This document shows positions 1 through 11,706 of a stretch of DNA of 64,000 nucleotides, in pieces. Origin of the DNA: Henckelia pumila (Eukaryota; Streptophyta; Magnoliopsida; Lamiales; Gesneriaceae). Both the position numbers and the translations under genes were made by a program. The stretch spans positions 11,408,001-11,472,000 of the forward strand of contig NW_027331831.1 in the NCBI RefSeq assembly GCF_033568475.1, written 5' to 3'. Each line of letters begins with the position of its first letter. Within the stretch, counting starts at the first letter, position 1. The notes below the pieces were generated by a model. It did not search any database, was not told the DNA's origin, and saw only the letters and a program-made list of their open reading frames with translations.

Positions 1-93
1 ATAACTGTAAGAATATCTCTTCTCAGCACTGTGTTTACTTGAGTTTCTCTATTTACATATGAAGAGAAAACAAAAGAATTGATATGAATTTAC

Positions 94-222
94 CTGAAAG
101 TGAAATCTATTGAAGCACTGATATTCGGAGAAGAGGTCAAGTGAAGGGAAGAGGGAAAGGTTGCGTTTCAGTTGATCGACAAATGGAATAAAGAGCTTCA
201 GCATTGAGATGCTTTTGGTCAT
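94..222 (-). CDS. Possible first coding exon of an unidentified gene leaving the window to the left
   Basis: On the minus strand an ATG at 222 opens 43 codons (beginning MTKSISMLKLFIPF) that end at a good splice donor, CAG|GTAAATTC, with GT at 93-92. An 89-nt intron could end at the CAG at 7-5, so the next exon would begin at position 4 and leave the window. I do not recognise the peptide and no domain is visible. The upstream DNA is moderately GC-rich and lacks obvious repeats, which fits a promoter. Alternatively this is a chance short frame. Only the start, the donor and the acceptor are seen; the gene itself is inferred. Confidence 0.3.
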
Positions 223-341
223 GAGCTTTGATTCTGAGTTCAAATGGGCTAATCTTCGGCCTGCATCAATTGTTTTTTGAGCCTAGGCCCAGTAACAAGT
301 TGGATATTAAATATCGATGGGCCCAACAGAACCGAGACCAT

Positions 342-353
342 TTTCGGCGGGAG
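342..353 (-). promoter_or_regulatory. E2F-like site upstream of the left-edge exon
   Basis: The minus strand reads CTCCCGCCGAAA, close to the E2F/DP core TTCCCGCC, about 120 bp upstream of the ATG at 222. A single short match can arise by chance, so this is only suggestive. Confidence 0.15.
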
Positions 354-1554
354 AGGTGATAATATATAGTTATTTGGCTCCTCTAAGTTAGGTTATTTTT
401 AGAATTTAGTCCTCTATTCAACTTGAAGTAACTTATGCTCCGATGGTCCAGGCTGTGAATCGCTGATCAGACAAATCAATTTTGATATTTTATTTATAGA
501 TTTTACACTTTTATTTATTATAAATATATATAAATCAATTTATTATAATATAATTAAAAATCTTCATAATAATATTATATTTTTCTCTAAATATAAATTT
601 AGTTTTTGATGAACTTAATGAATATTAAAATTTATAATTTATATTTATTAAGTTCGTCTAAATTCGATAAAAACTCGAATAACCTCGTGAGTAATGAATG
701 TATTCTTTAAATAAAGCTCGAGTTTGACTCGATTATAAACGAGCCAAATTCAAACACTCTAGAGTTCGTCTCGACTCGTTATGAGATGAAATTATCGTTT
801 TGCATGATAATTGATGAAGATTCACACATAAACTATCAGTATGTGTCTAGAAGATCGTGACACGCTGTCACTATGCATAATCATGATTCAATGAGTTAAA
901 CCGAAATAAGTTCGGACATCGATAACTAAAAGAGTTTAATTAATTGATTGAGACAATTGGAGTATGTCCACAAAAGATTAAATAAATTTAATCTAAAATC
1001 ACAAAGTTGTCGTGCTCTTATCATATTTAGGACACAAAAAAATTAATAAAATCTTAATCGATACAATTTGTCCTCAATTAAATATTGGGCATTAGAGCTA
1101 CCATCTTCGTATTTTATGTCTCTGAATTGATCGACACTGAGACACTCTTTCGGTCTCCTTCTAACGCTATGTTCATGATTTCAGGTTCGTCCTAGGTTGA
1201 AAACATTAACATGGATCTAGGACAAGAATCATATAATTTCAGTGAGTATCAATTATGAATACTTAAAATTATAATAATAATAACAAACAATAAATTGGGG
1301 TTCAAATTTTGTTTGTTTGAATCATATGCATTGAATCACACAAATATTAAAATGTCCTTGCAACCCAAAAATGGTAAATTTTAATATAAATTTTATGAGT
1401 TCGAGATAATGTTACCCACCGACACCGTTTTTCCATTATTATTTTTAGATATCAAGATTAAGCTCCGAATTTGTTGTCCACGAAATTTCCCAATCATTTG
1501 AGAGATCAGCCGACACTTGAAAAAGTAATTCAAGAACTGCAAGTTTGATGTCCA
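354..1554. other. Intergenic spacer between the left-edge exon and the P450 gene
   Basis: This AT-rich stretch has no convincing gene. Around 640-785 it contains repeated TCGAG/CTCGA words (ACTCGAATAACCTCG, GCTCGAGTTTGACTCG). Similar words recur at 37.1 kb and 43.6-43.86 kb, so this is probably a worn copy of a dispersed repeat. The 3' part should hold the 3' UTR of the P450 gene, which is transcribed leftward; no clear poly(A) signal was assigned. Confidence 0.4.
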
Positions 1555-4183
1555 TCAAGAAAATTCTGGGCGTCTTGAAACTGTAAGTTTCAATCCGTCC
1601 GCCATGGATAGAATTGTCATCATCCTGTATTTCACTGTATGCCCTGGAATCAATTTGAATTCATAGAATCTACACAAAATGGCGAGTGCCATCTTCATCT
1701 GTAGATATGCAGAGTCCTTCCCTAGGCATATCCTTGGTCCTGCCTGCATTCAGAGATATTATCGTGATGATTTGGCTTAAAAATGCTAATTTGAATAATT
1801 GTTTCAGGAAAAGATTTCAGGGTTCCCTTTGTTTGTCATTGATTATACTTGTTTCATATGATTTTGCTTAAATGGGTTTTTGTTGGAGATATCTGTTTCT
1901 TGATTTACCTGGAATGCAGTGAATTTGAAAGGAGATATAGTTTGGAAGATTCCTTCTTTGAGCCATCTCTCAGGCTTAAATGAAGCTGCATCTGCTCCCC
2001 AATTGTACTCCATTCTTCCCATTGAGTACGGGACATATGTCACCATACCTCCTGCCTTTACTTTGGTTCCATCTGGTAAAACATCGTCCTCCAAAATCCC
2101 TTTTGGATCCTGTAAAAGAAATGTTTTTACAATTAAAATATTTGTTTTGTTTTGTTGTTTTGGTTTGGATTTACTGAGAAATACTTAACCTGAGGAACGG
2201 CTGGGTATAATCGAAGTGTTTCTGTTATCACAGCATGCAAGTAGTACAGTTTCCCCAATGAGTCATAGTTCAAAAGCCCTGCAAATTGTGCTGCTCTTTG
2301 GTTGAAAGATTCTTGATCCTCTTTGTGATAATTGTTTAATGTGACACCTTCTTCTTTTGCTCGATCTTCTTCTAGTTTTTTTAATTCTAAGTAAAGTTTC
2401 TTGGCCACTGTCTCGTGAGTCATTATCATGTAGATCGCCCATGCGAGAGTTGTTGCCGTTGTATCACGACCGGCAATAACAAAGTTTAGGACAACATCTC
2501 TGAGGCTTTTGTCGGTCATGTTACTCTCAGGATCTTTGCTTAGTTCAATGAATCTTGAAAGTATGTCATGCTTGATCTAGTAGGATTTTTTCAAAAACCA
2601 AGTAAAAGAAAATCAGAAGGGCGTTTTGTTTCGTAATTGTGACTAAGTTGAAATCTAGTTACCTTGTCATCTTTATTATTCCACTTGACTTCATCTATTT
2701 CTGCCTTCCTCATCCTGATGACGGAGTATGTGAAATCATCGATTGTTTTGATGCTTTGATCGAGCACTGATTCTGATCCAACGTTAAAGAACTTCTTTAC
2801 TTTCCACAAAGGGTCTATGAATCTAAGAGTCACTATCATGTTTGCTGTATCAAAGGCCTTTGCAAACTTATTATCTGGTAAATCTGGAGCCAAAGTGCCT
2901 ATTTCCACACCAAATCCAACCTTACATATCGAGTCAAGAGTCATCCTCATCAAAAGTTCCTGGAGAGTTGATAATCTTAAGCTCAAATTGTTGGATAGTT
3001 TTTAAAAAGTTTTCAAAATCAGATTTATACTTGAACAATTTTGTGTAATCATACTTCAAGAATCAAGTTGTTAGATAGTTTGAGCATGCAATTTTAGTGA
3101 TTGGTTTTCCATTTGAAATCTGAACCAGACGAGTTCTTTTCCTTTCTATTTTAAATTTTGCACTAGTGTAAAAAAAATCCCAAAAATGGTTATTTTACCT
3201 GCATGTCTACTTTCTGGTTATTGTGGGCTGATTGACTTAGAATTGCACAAAGTTTTAGGCTATATTCTCTGAAAACCACAGTACTGAAATCCCTCAAATT
3301 CTTGGAAGCAAATTCAAAGCTAACTGTCTTCCTTTGTTTTCTCCAAAGCTCCCCATCAACATTGAAAATGCCATCTCCTAGCAGAACTTCCATATATGAA
3401 TGATATACTTCACCCTTCAAACAATATACATTTTTTTTAATAAACAAACATATGAAGGGAAAAATGGTGCTCCATTTTAGATAAAACTTAGATAAATGTC
3501 AACCAATTTGTATTCAAGGTGCACGACAATAAGCGAGGCAGACGAAATCATTCCCTCTTCAAAATTTTTGAGTGTGGAGGCGGAATATAAAATTTGATTA
3601 TACGATCCTTGTCTTAGTGAAGGACTCAGTTATGCAATGTTAAAATAACATCAAAAATTTTGAGGGACACTGTTCACACATTTGAAAAAACTTAAAATAC
3701 AATTAAATCTCGACTCTGTCAATATCTCTACATGTTGTCCTTTGATTGAGATAATATTTGTGAGAATTCTGATAGATTTTGATCAATATTTACTATTGAA
3801 TTCACGAGAAACAATTACTATTTTGTTGCATTGATCACTTGCAGAAAAGTGACATTGAATATTGAAACTAGAGTTTACATGATCACCTTTGGATAATTGC
3901 TGAAGTTTGTTTTCAGCACATGCTCCACATTGGCTGGATCTGCAGTGTATGTGTACGTCATGAATGGCATTGGCACAACTACTGTTCTTGACTTGACCAA
4001 ATATTCGACCAGCCAATCGTGCATCCTGTCGTAATTCAACAGTTGCTCGATGGAAGCTCCTAAAAACGGCCACGTTTTGGGATCTTTTGCGTTCCTCTGC
4101 TTCAATCTGTGGATGAAAATCCATGAAGCCAACATGCAACATAGCACCACAAAGATTCTTACAAGGTTTCCCTCCTCTTCCAT
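1555..4183 (-). CDS. CYP704: Cytochrome P450, CYP704 family (704C1-like), six exons
   Basis: Six exons join in frame to 528 residues: 4183-3887, 3414-3199, 2959-2663, 2576-2190, 2109-1909 and 1743-1555, all with GT..AG introns at phase 0. An N-terminal hydrophobic anchor (about residues 8-25) and a DPKTWPFLG hinge suit an ER membrane P450. The I-helix AGRDTT is at 305-310, ETLR at 389-392, PERW at 445-448 and the heme loop FQAGPRICLG at 465-474 with Cys472. All canonical motifs are intact. Length and motifs match the CYP86-clan family CYP704, whose studied members hydroxylate fatty acids using NADPH-cytochrome P450 reductase. The exact substrate here is not inferable. The start is the first ATG and lies downstream of a TATA box. 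No stop or frameshift is seen, so the gene is probably functional. Confidence 0.9.
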
Positions 4184-4222
4184 GTTATATATTGTGAGAT
4201 GATCATGAGAAATTAAAATGTC

Positions 4223-4233
4223 ATTTATATAGA
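4223..4233 (-). promoter_or_regulatory. Probable TATA box of the CYP704 gene
   Basis: The minus strand reads CTCTATATAAATGA about 40-50 bp upstream of the P450 ATG. Initiation 25-35 bp downstream would give a very short 5' leader. The match is strong; the transcription start is inferred. Confidence 0.45.
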
Positions 4234-4461
4234 GGTTGATTGGTTATATTATTGGAATAGTAGTTGCAGTATAGGTTTTCGAAATATTTAGCTCAACAAT
4301 ATTTGCATGAGTTTGTTTGAATAAAGAATACTTCATATTCTTGGTGTCTCCAACCTAATTTAATGATGGGCAAAAGATGAGGTAAAGTTGATTATTTACC
4401 ATTACCCATTCATTTTAAATGAAAAATAATGTATCATACCCCCAAGTATTTAATATACATT

Positions 4462-4681
4462 ACACACACACACACACACACAAACACACTATCTTATATA
4501 TATATATATATATAAAAATTTTCAGTTGCCCAATCAATGATGCCCAACTCGTCCCCGACCACTAAAACTCGGTACCGTGTTTTAGTTATGCGAAAAATAA
4601 AAAAAAACAACAAAAACCCGGGAGACGAGGTGGGGAAATATTGTTGGGCAGCTGAAAAGTCCTATATATATATATATATAT
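4462..4681. repeat. Microsatellites (AC)n and two (TA)n tracts upstream of the P450 gene
   Basis: There is an (AC)n run at about 4462-4482, a (TA)n run at about 4495-4514 and another (TA)n run at about 4663-4681. The rest of 4240-4850 is AT-rich spacer without a gene. Confidence 0.8.
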
Positions 4682-4849
4682 TTGTTTGTTCGTTCTTTTC
4701 GTTTTTTATTCTTTTTTTGGGCTAATATGGGGTAGGAGAGGGCAGAATGTCTCTCTACAAAAAGAAAAAAAAGTATTTTGGTTTTGTATGTTTTTATCTT
4801 TACGATTTTGGTTTTATATATGATCCCCAAAACAACGTTCTCTTTCAGG

Positions 4850-5590
4850 CCTTTCAACCAATCGATTCCGCTCGTTCCCGTCCTTCGCTTCAGGGCAGCT
4901 TGTTAATCTGGAGTTGTTCCATCTCCTTTCTCGCGGCGGACTGATGCTCGTTGTGAGTGGCTAGCTGGAATTATCGATGGTGATGGAACTATTCAAGGGC
5001 TCTGTACGGGAACCACCCCAGTTACGAGTAATTAGGGTCTTCCCCGCGACGGTTGTTCATGGTGGTCTTCGGCTCCTCAATTCATTGCTGATCTTACCCC
5101 TGAAAGGGATTCGTGAACAACTGCAGCGTCTGGCCTATCTGGTTCTATAGATTATACTGCCAAGCTCCACTATGATGGGATGAGAGATTCACACTTGCAA
5201 CTGAGGATCGGAGGGGCCCGAAAAGGCCAGTTGGCTAGACTCCTTTTCTATTCGGATCTTCACTTTCACTAGTATTTTCAACAGGACCAAGATTGTCCAT
5301 TGAATTCTTTATCCTCTCTCTCTATCTAAATCTAAGGAAAGAGCAAAGAAACCAAAGCTATAGCATAAGCTTTTTGGCGCTTTGCTCTCCTCTTATTCTT
5401 CATTGGACGGTTCTTGTTTGCGTATCCGCGGTTGGTCAACTATTAGTTGCCGCTGCAAGAACCAGTGAAGGCGACGTCCCTTTCATCAAATGAAATTCAC
5501 CTAAGGTGTAAGAAAAATACGTTGCACGCTAAAGCGGAATTCACCACAGCTGAAAAAGCCGATTGGCGGCATCAGACTATTCAGAATCAA
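4850..5590. other. Probable organelle-derived insertion (candidate NUMT)
   Basis: This block of about 740 bp is clearly richer in G and C than its AT-rich flanks and has an abrupt right edge near 5590. It contains short broken reading frames, among them a LAGLIDADG-like motif (4958-4987) and a hydrophobic frame at about 5350-5490 (FLALCSPLILHWTVLVC). Such motifs in a nuclear AT-rich spacer fit a decayed fragment of organellar, probably mitochondrial, DNA. I could not name the source locus. An alternative is the remains of a nuclear gene or of another transposon. Confidence 0.35.
4907..5035 (+). pseudogene. Fragment with a LAGLIDADG homing-endonuclease-like motif
   Basis: The frame between TAA 4904-4906 and TAG 5033-5035 encodes about 42 residues including CEWLAGIIDGDGTIQG (motif at 4958-4987). 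The WLAGxIDGDG core is the signature helix of LAGLIDADG homing endonucleases and maturases, which are usually encoded by organellar group I introns. Only this first motif is visible; no second motif or downstream endonuclease fold can be read before the stop. It is therefore a short broken remnant if real. A chance match is possible, but ten near-consensus residues in a GC-richer block make that less likely. Confidence 0.4.
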
Positions 5591-6019
5591 AAATTCAAAT
5601 ATTAGTATGTTATCTTTGTTTGTTTGTTTTTGGCAATGTTAATTCTTTTTTCCAACATGCATGACACTGTTAAATGTACTTCTACTTTTTTAGCATTATC
5701 GATAAAAAAAACTAAAATTTTATAAAAAAAATCGAAAGATACGTGACTAGAGCTGAAATTTAATAACAATGACCAAATCGGGAAGAAGTAGTAAACACTG
5801 AACGAAACAATTTTCTCTAAATTTTTTTATGTGCAATTTTTAAAACGATATAAATTTTAACCGGGTTTGTCCCAATTCTGGATCCAGACCTGGGCCTGAT
5901 AATAGGCCTCATCAATTTCAAAATGCCTCAATTCCAGAAGCCCACATTTATATGTGCGGGTTGGGCCAGCTCTAATAAACCTCAAGCATCCGAGCAGAAG
6001 AGTGTGTGTGTGTAAATAT

Positions 6020-6051
<32 letters not shown>

Positions 6052-8954
6052 ATTTGTTATTTATTTATTTTTGAAAACAGTAATCCATCTACCTCAACAA
6101 GTAGCTCAACAAAAAAAGGGATTGTATCATAATGACTTATAATATATTTGGTAGTAGCACTAGTATAAATTTTAAGGCAAGTGTTCAGACCCCAAAATTT
6201 TAAAAAATTACTAGTATAGTATATAATTAATTCATGACCTCATCTCTTGAACAATATTAATTAATGGGCAGTAGCCTATTATGAAAATTTGATGTCCCAC
6301 TGTCCATTTATTTTTTTATCTCTCGTAAACATTTAGCAAGAATCGATAATCAATCCGAAATATTTATCTAGCAAGAGTTCCTAAAAATCAAATTCCCACT
6401 ATTCTAAGATAATCAAGCTCGCTATCACTAGATGTCTATTTATCGATTCGTTTCAGGATATTTTTCTACACTTGACTGCATAATTTTTATGATACATCAG
6501 AAGTTATATTTACCGAAAGAGGAGTTTTCAAGTTGAAGTTGTGCGAAACTCATCTCCTATCAATTTTTTTATGCTCGTCTCATACCTCAAAAAACTCAAA
6601 TCTAGCACTGGGTACTAGAGTTCTAAGTTTAGAACGAGATCTCATGCATGAGATTTAATTACAACAAACCATTCACGACTAAAGAAAAATTGGATTTTAC
6701 GAGGTCAATAATTTTGATGTTTGAAACCTAAATTTTTGGCAGTAGATGGAGTCAAGATTTATCAACACGGTAATCAATTATCAAAATGTAGTGTTTCGAA
6801 ATGCCTAAAAAGACATTTTATTTATAACATTTTATTTATTGTTATTTTTATTTATTTTTTAAATGTTTAAAAAATAAAAATGTTAAAATTTCCATTCTAA
6901 TGCAATAAATTAAATTAAAACTTGATGACTGAAAAATGTAATTTTACTAATTCTTTTATTTTATAGAATTTTAGCATATAATCATATCATCTATATATAG
7001 AATATAATTAAATTTTATAAGCAAATATATATACATCTCTTGTGCAACCACCTCACATATCTATATTCATGACAAAGGTCGATTCGGTCCATACTTACAA
7101 TGACTATAAAACTTTTGACATAAAAAATAATTTTTTTTAACTCAAATCAACATATATTACATAATATAATTTTGATATAAAAAATAATATTTTTCACTTA
7201 AATCAGTGTATGTTACATAATATTATTTCATAATATAACAAACAAAAAATGATATTTTTGTAGTGAAAATTATATTTTGAACATAAAAAGTAATAATTTT
7301 CATAAATCAAATACTTTTTACGTACTCAAATCAACACATAGTGTACAATATTTTTCATATAATAACTGACAAAACAATGATAATTTTGCAGTGAAAAAAT
7401 AAAAAAACAGTACTTTTGCAGATATAAAAAGTAATATTTTTCACTTCTCGAAAAGTAGATTCTTCTAACAAAATTGACTCATGAGATGGTTTCACAGAAG
7501 TTTTTGTGATATTTTTCATTTTTTTAATAGAAAGAAAGTTCGTGTTTACGCTTTGGCTATTCATAAATCACATAGTTTTATAATATCAGTTTAATTTTTA
7601 CATTGCAATCTAAATGGCCATTATGAAACCTTATTTTAGATTGTAACATAATATGTAATATTGCTTCAATCATACAAACGCAATAATATTGATTTTAATT
7701 GTCTTATTACATGAATCACATTGTGGAAGACTTCATGAATTTCTAGCGTGTACTTATCCAAAGTAATGCTATGTATAATATGCTAGGACCGAACGTGAGT
7801 TGGTTAATTATTAGAAGCTATAATTTATGATAATACTGGAAATTAAAAATCATTTAAACCTTACTGCAAAAATAATAACTTAGATATTAATTATAACTTC
7901 TTATATACTTATATAGTATGATTATATCTAAATATTATACTAATACAAGTTCAATTATGTTATAATTTTTTTTTTCGAAATCTAGAAATGAATTACTTAT
8001 AATAATTGGATTGAGCCATTTGACAATAGGTAGATAATTAATAATTGTGTCAGAATTATTTGAAACGAATCCATGCATAAATTAATGGTGATGAATCGTA
8101 AATGCTTGGCAAATTGAGAAGGGCTTGCCGTTAGCGCGTTATTATGAATCTACCGGCTAAGCTACTTATCAATTATATATCACCTCAATTATTAAATTGC
8201 CCACTACAAATAGATATTAACTTTTTTTTGTTACGATTTTTAATTTTAATAATAATTAATGTACACTTTAATTTGCTACACGTTTCACCAAAGTTACCTG
8301 CTGAAGTTAAGAGACATAAAAATCATATATATTTTATCGTAGTGTTGATATGACATCAGACATGTCAAAGATACCCGACACCACATCATTATTTAACAGT
8401 GTCGTATGATTAGTATTCCGATGAAAAATGGCTAGAATTGAAAAATAAAAACACAAATTAGTAATTGACTAACATCGGGAAAACATGACCAAACATATAA
8501 TTTTACAAATCTAAATTTACATTCTAGTTCTCTTTTTCATTTTTTGATAATACATATTTCATCATAAAAATGAAGATATTTTTGGAAAGAGAATTTGGTA
8601 ACTTCAACGGATAAAAATGATAACTACTATATATTGAATGATGTTTCATGATATTTTTAGAAATAGAATTTGTTCTCTTTTACAGATAAAACAATAATTA
8701 CTATATGAATCTTCGATACAATAATATATATAGATATAGTACTGGTTATAATTAGAAGGCTAGTAAGTAAATCAGCTGAGAGAAATGAATTCGGGAGAGA
8801 AGAATAGCATGGATAGGCAGCTAACTGTTTTCGATCGTTTTTTATTTTGGTAAAAAAAGAAAGAAAAAAATTGTTGGGATTTACTTAAAATTATATATAT
8901 TTTTTGGAAAAACTTGAAAATTTGATATATGTAATATGTTGATGGATAGAGAGA
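5591..8954. other. AT-rich intergenic spacer
   Basis: No gene was found. It contains a (TG)n run at about 6004-6012 followed by a (TA)n tract at about 6020-6044, a dispersed repeat at 7070-7510 (listed separately), and at about 8340-8520 a worn stretch (ACATCAGACATGTCAAAG) resembling the centre of the inverted-repeat element at 38915-39253. Confidence 0.5.
7070..7510. repeat. Degenerate dispersed repeat with internal AAAAGTAATA units
   Basis: About five diverged units related to ATAAAAAGTAATATTTTTCA occur here, bounded by TCGATTCGGTCCA on one side and TGAGATGGTTTCACAGA on the other. A shorter relative is at about 37735-37850 (CTCATGGAGGATCGATTCG, TAAAAAGTAATG). I take this as a dispersed repeat family of unassigned class. 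Confidence 0.45.
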
Positions 8955-9243
8955 CTGGGAAAATAATTTTTTTTTAATCCATTAACTTGTTAATTTTTTT
9001 GGTTTTGATATACTAGTTTTAATTTTAGTTTTTTGTTATTCTGGTCTAATTGGTGACTTGATACTGAAAAATGATGGCGTGCGCGTGACACCAAAAATAC
9101 TGATATGTCAAGATCTAACGTCAGCAAATAGATTAAAATAACCAAAAATTAAAATTTAGTGTACCAAAACAAATCTTGAAATGTTAATTGACTAAAACCA
9201 AAAAAATAAACAATTTAATTGACCAAAAAATCATTTTCTCCAG
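8955..9243. mobile_element. MITE-like inverted-repeat element, copy 1
   Basis: The left end CTGGGAAAATAATTTTTT and the reverse complement of the right end, CTGGAGAAAATGATTTTTT, form terminal inverted repeats. They continue as imperfect pairing through TTGGTTTTGAT/TTGGTTTTAG sequences over about 100 bp. The centre holds a TGACGTCAG-like segment. A relative lies at 21105-21417. No clear target-site duplication was found, so the superfamily is unassigned. Confidence 0.5.
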
Positions 9244-9925
9244 CAAAAGTTTATACCTTATACTCACTCATGGGATTCTAGTAGGGGAACAACTTTAGAA
9301 CAACCTTGGATTCAATGAATTACAGTGCAAAAAATATATTAATATAGTTTGTGTTGTATCCTTTGTCCCATACGAGTTAGAAAAAAGAAGTTAATTTTTG
9401 TTAACTAACATTTTTGGTAAAGTGGAGACAGATAGTAATTTGAGTTAACATTTTTTGTAAAGTAGAGACAAATTACTAATTGAGTTAACATATTTCGTAA
9501 AGTAGAGACATATAGTAATGTGACCGTTTGATCATGATTAGCTTGTTAGTTATTGTTTTCCTTTCGTTTCAAAAGTCATTAAATATTTGTGGTTTAAGTA
9601 CTAATTTGAACTCGGATTCAATAATAGCATTGATAGATCATAATGTCCTTGCTAGGTTGAACTCAACCGTCCTTGATATTATCATAATTAGTACGTAGGA
9701 GTAAATCACTATTGTGCATGGAATTTAATATTCCAGAGGGTCGGTAGCAACTAATTAATAGTTTGGTCCCTTCCTTTTTTTGCGTCTGATTATAAGTGTG
9801 ATTCATGCATTTTCTGATAACTTCAGAATTAAATGAACAGCATTTACACCACAGTGAGGAAATAAAAATATGGACGGAAACAAATACAATAACACACAAC
9901 ACATATATAATATATAATCGTACCG
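9244..9925. other. Spacer, no gene seen
   Basis: This AT-rich stretch contains three near-identical short repeats at about 9415-9510 (GTTAACATTTTTGGTAAAGT, GTTAACATTTTTTGTAAAGT, GTTAACATATTTCGTAAAGT), a small local tandem array with a period of about 50 bp. The right boundary is the LINE poly(A) tail. Confidence 0.4.
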
Positions 9926-9952
9926 TTTTTTTTTTCCGAAAGAAGCTTAATA

Positions 9953-11035
9953 TTAAACAGAGTCAACCAAAAGAACATCCGAAATAAAGAAAGGCGAGGG
10001 AGTAACTCGGCCTACAAAATCAGACAAAGAACCTACCGCCCTAGCTAAAGCGTGAGCAACTTGGTTCGCCGATCTCCTAACAAAATAAAACAAACAAGAT
10101 TGGAATTCTTCAACAAGAAGTTTACAATCTTCAATTAAAAGGCCCAAGCTGGAGTGATCAGACACCGAGGAGTTAAGAGCATCTATGACAATTTTGGCAT
10201 CTGATTCAATTTGAAAGTGATAGTAATCCAGTTCTTTTAGCCAGCTTAATGCTTCCCTTATGCCCAAGGCTTCTGCAATGGCTGGATTTTGTATTCCAAG
10301 AATGCATCCATGAATAGCTCCTACAACCATTCCTCTGTGATATCTAATTATACATCCATAGCCCATGCGAGGGGGGTTGTTGAATAGCGCTGCATCGACG
10401 TTGCATTTTATAAGTGGAGTTGGGGGACATTGCCAATGTGTAATCTACTGTTGGATAGGATGGGGTGATCGAGGTATCGGACGGTTACGAGATGCAACCC
10501 ATTGAGAATGTACGGACATGGCGGAAGAGAAAATAAGAGCAGCTGGTTTGCTCTTGCCATTCCAAACCACATCATTTCGATTTTGCCAGATATTCCACAT
10601 TAAGATTGCTGCCATTTCAATATCAGATGAATCTCGAGTGGTTGTGAGGTTCTGCCACCAATCAGGCAGGGAAATTGCTGATCCAATATAGCTTCCGATC
10701 GAAGTAAGATGCCAAATGTTTCTGACGAGAGAGCAAGATACCAGGGCATGCAATCCATCTTCTTCTTCATGACGACATAGAGGGCACCACTCCGGGATCT
10801 CAATTCTTCGATGACGAAGTGACTTCATAGTTGGCAAGACATTGGATAAGCTTCTCCAGATGAAATTCTGAATCTTCCCTGGGACGTTTAAGTTCCAAAT
10901 CTGGCTCCAATTTATACCCACAGCTGGAGGTATTTGGTTTTGAAGCTTTAGAAGAGCCATATATCCACTTTTAACGGTATAACATCCTCGCTTGTCATCT
11001 CCCCAGATCCAGCGGTCATCGCGTGCATGCCTACT
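9953..11035 (-). pseudogene. LINE ORF2 C-terminus: RT zinc-binding domain and RNase H domain
   Basis: The upstream part carries the plant LINE zinc-binding domain (WSQIWNLNVPGKIQNFIW and WCPLCRHEEEDGLHALVSC, with the Cys/His set). After a linker comes an RNase H-like domain (CNVDAALFNN, ESDAKIVIDAL, ANQVAHALARAV). The two parts lie in the same frame but are separated by an in-frame TAG at 10445-10447. The frame ends at TAA 9955-9953, 18 bp before the poly(A) tract. This domain order is typical of plant L1 elements. Loss of the 5' half and the nonsense codon make it non-functional. Confidence 0.8.
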
Positions 11036-11040
11036 TAGAG

Positions 11041-11635
11041 TGTTGAAATACCAAGCACCCAAATCCAAGAACACAATTCACAGAAGAAACACACACGAAT
11101 AACAATATAAACAATAGACCGCAATCGAAACGCAATAACACAAGAACACCGGAGATTACTTGGTTCGGATTGTGACCAATCCTACATCCAAGGTTCTGGA
11201 AAACTTCCCATAAGATTTCACTAATGAACGACCAAATCAAGTTCAATACAATCACCTCTAATCGATATACACCAAGCTTAAGAACAGAAACTCTTCTGTA
11301 TATAAATCAAGAACTAGGGATGAAAAGAATAAGGCTTTGAAGTTCCAGAGTTACACCGACGATCTTCGAAGTTTATTCTTTCTAGATTGAAAATCCCTCA
11401 GAGTTCTTCAGATTGTATGTTTTGACCAAGGAACAAGTAAGTACCGCCCTTTTCTCGATCTTGATTTGTGATAGCTTCTTCTGAGCTGATTATGCCCCTT
11501 TAAACTGTCATTTAGCTAACTAACGACCATAACTGATCAAGCTTAAATCCTAGCCCTCGGATCAAGACTTTAATCTCATGTTTGATCTTAGCCGTCCACA
11601 GCAACTTAAATGCCAAGTCAACAGAAGTCTTCACA
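11041..11635 (-). repeat. 3' LTR of the Copia element at 11-16.5 kb
   Basis: This 595-bp LTR begins TGTTGAAATACC and ends CTTCACA as read on the plus strand. It is nearly identical to 15877-16471, with about seven substitutions seen by eye. Because the element reads on the minus strand, this copy is its 3' LTR. Confidence 0.95.
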
Positions 11636-11648
11636 AATCTCCACCTTT
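11636..11648 (-). other. Polypurine tract of the Copia element
   Basis: The minus strand reads AAAGGTGGAGATT directly before the 3' LTR, the expected position and composition for the plus-strand primer of reverse transcription. Confidence 0.8.
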
Positions 11649-11706
11649 GACTGATTTTGGTTGCTCACTGTAAATCCAATGAGACCCCAGTGACTGAGAT
11701 CTTGCT

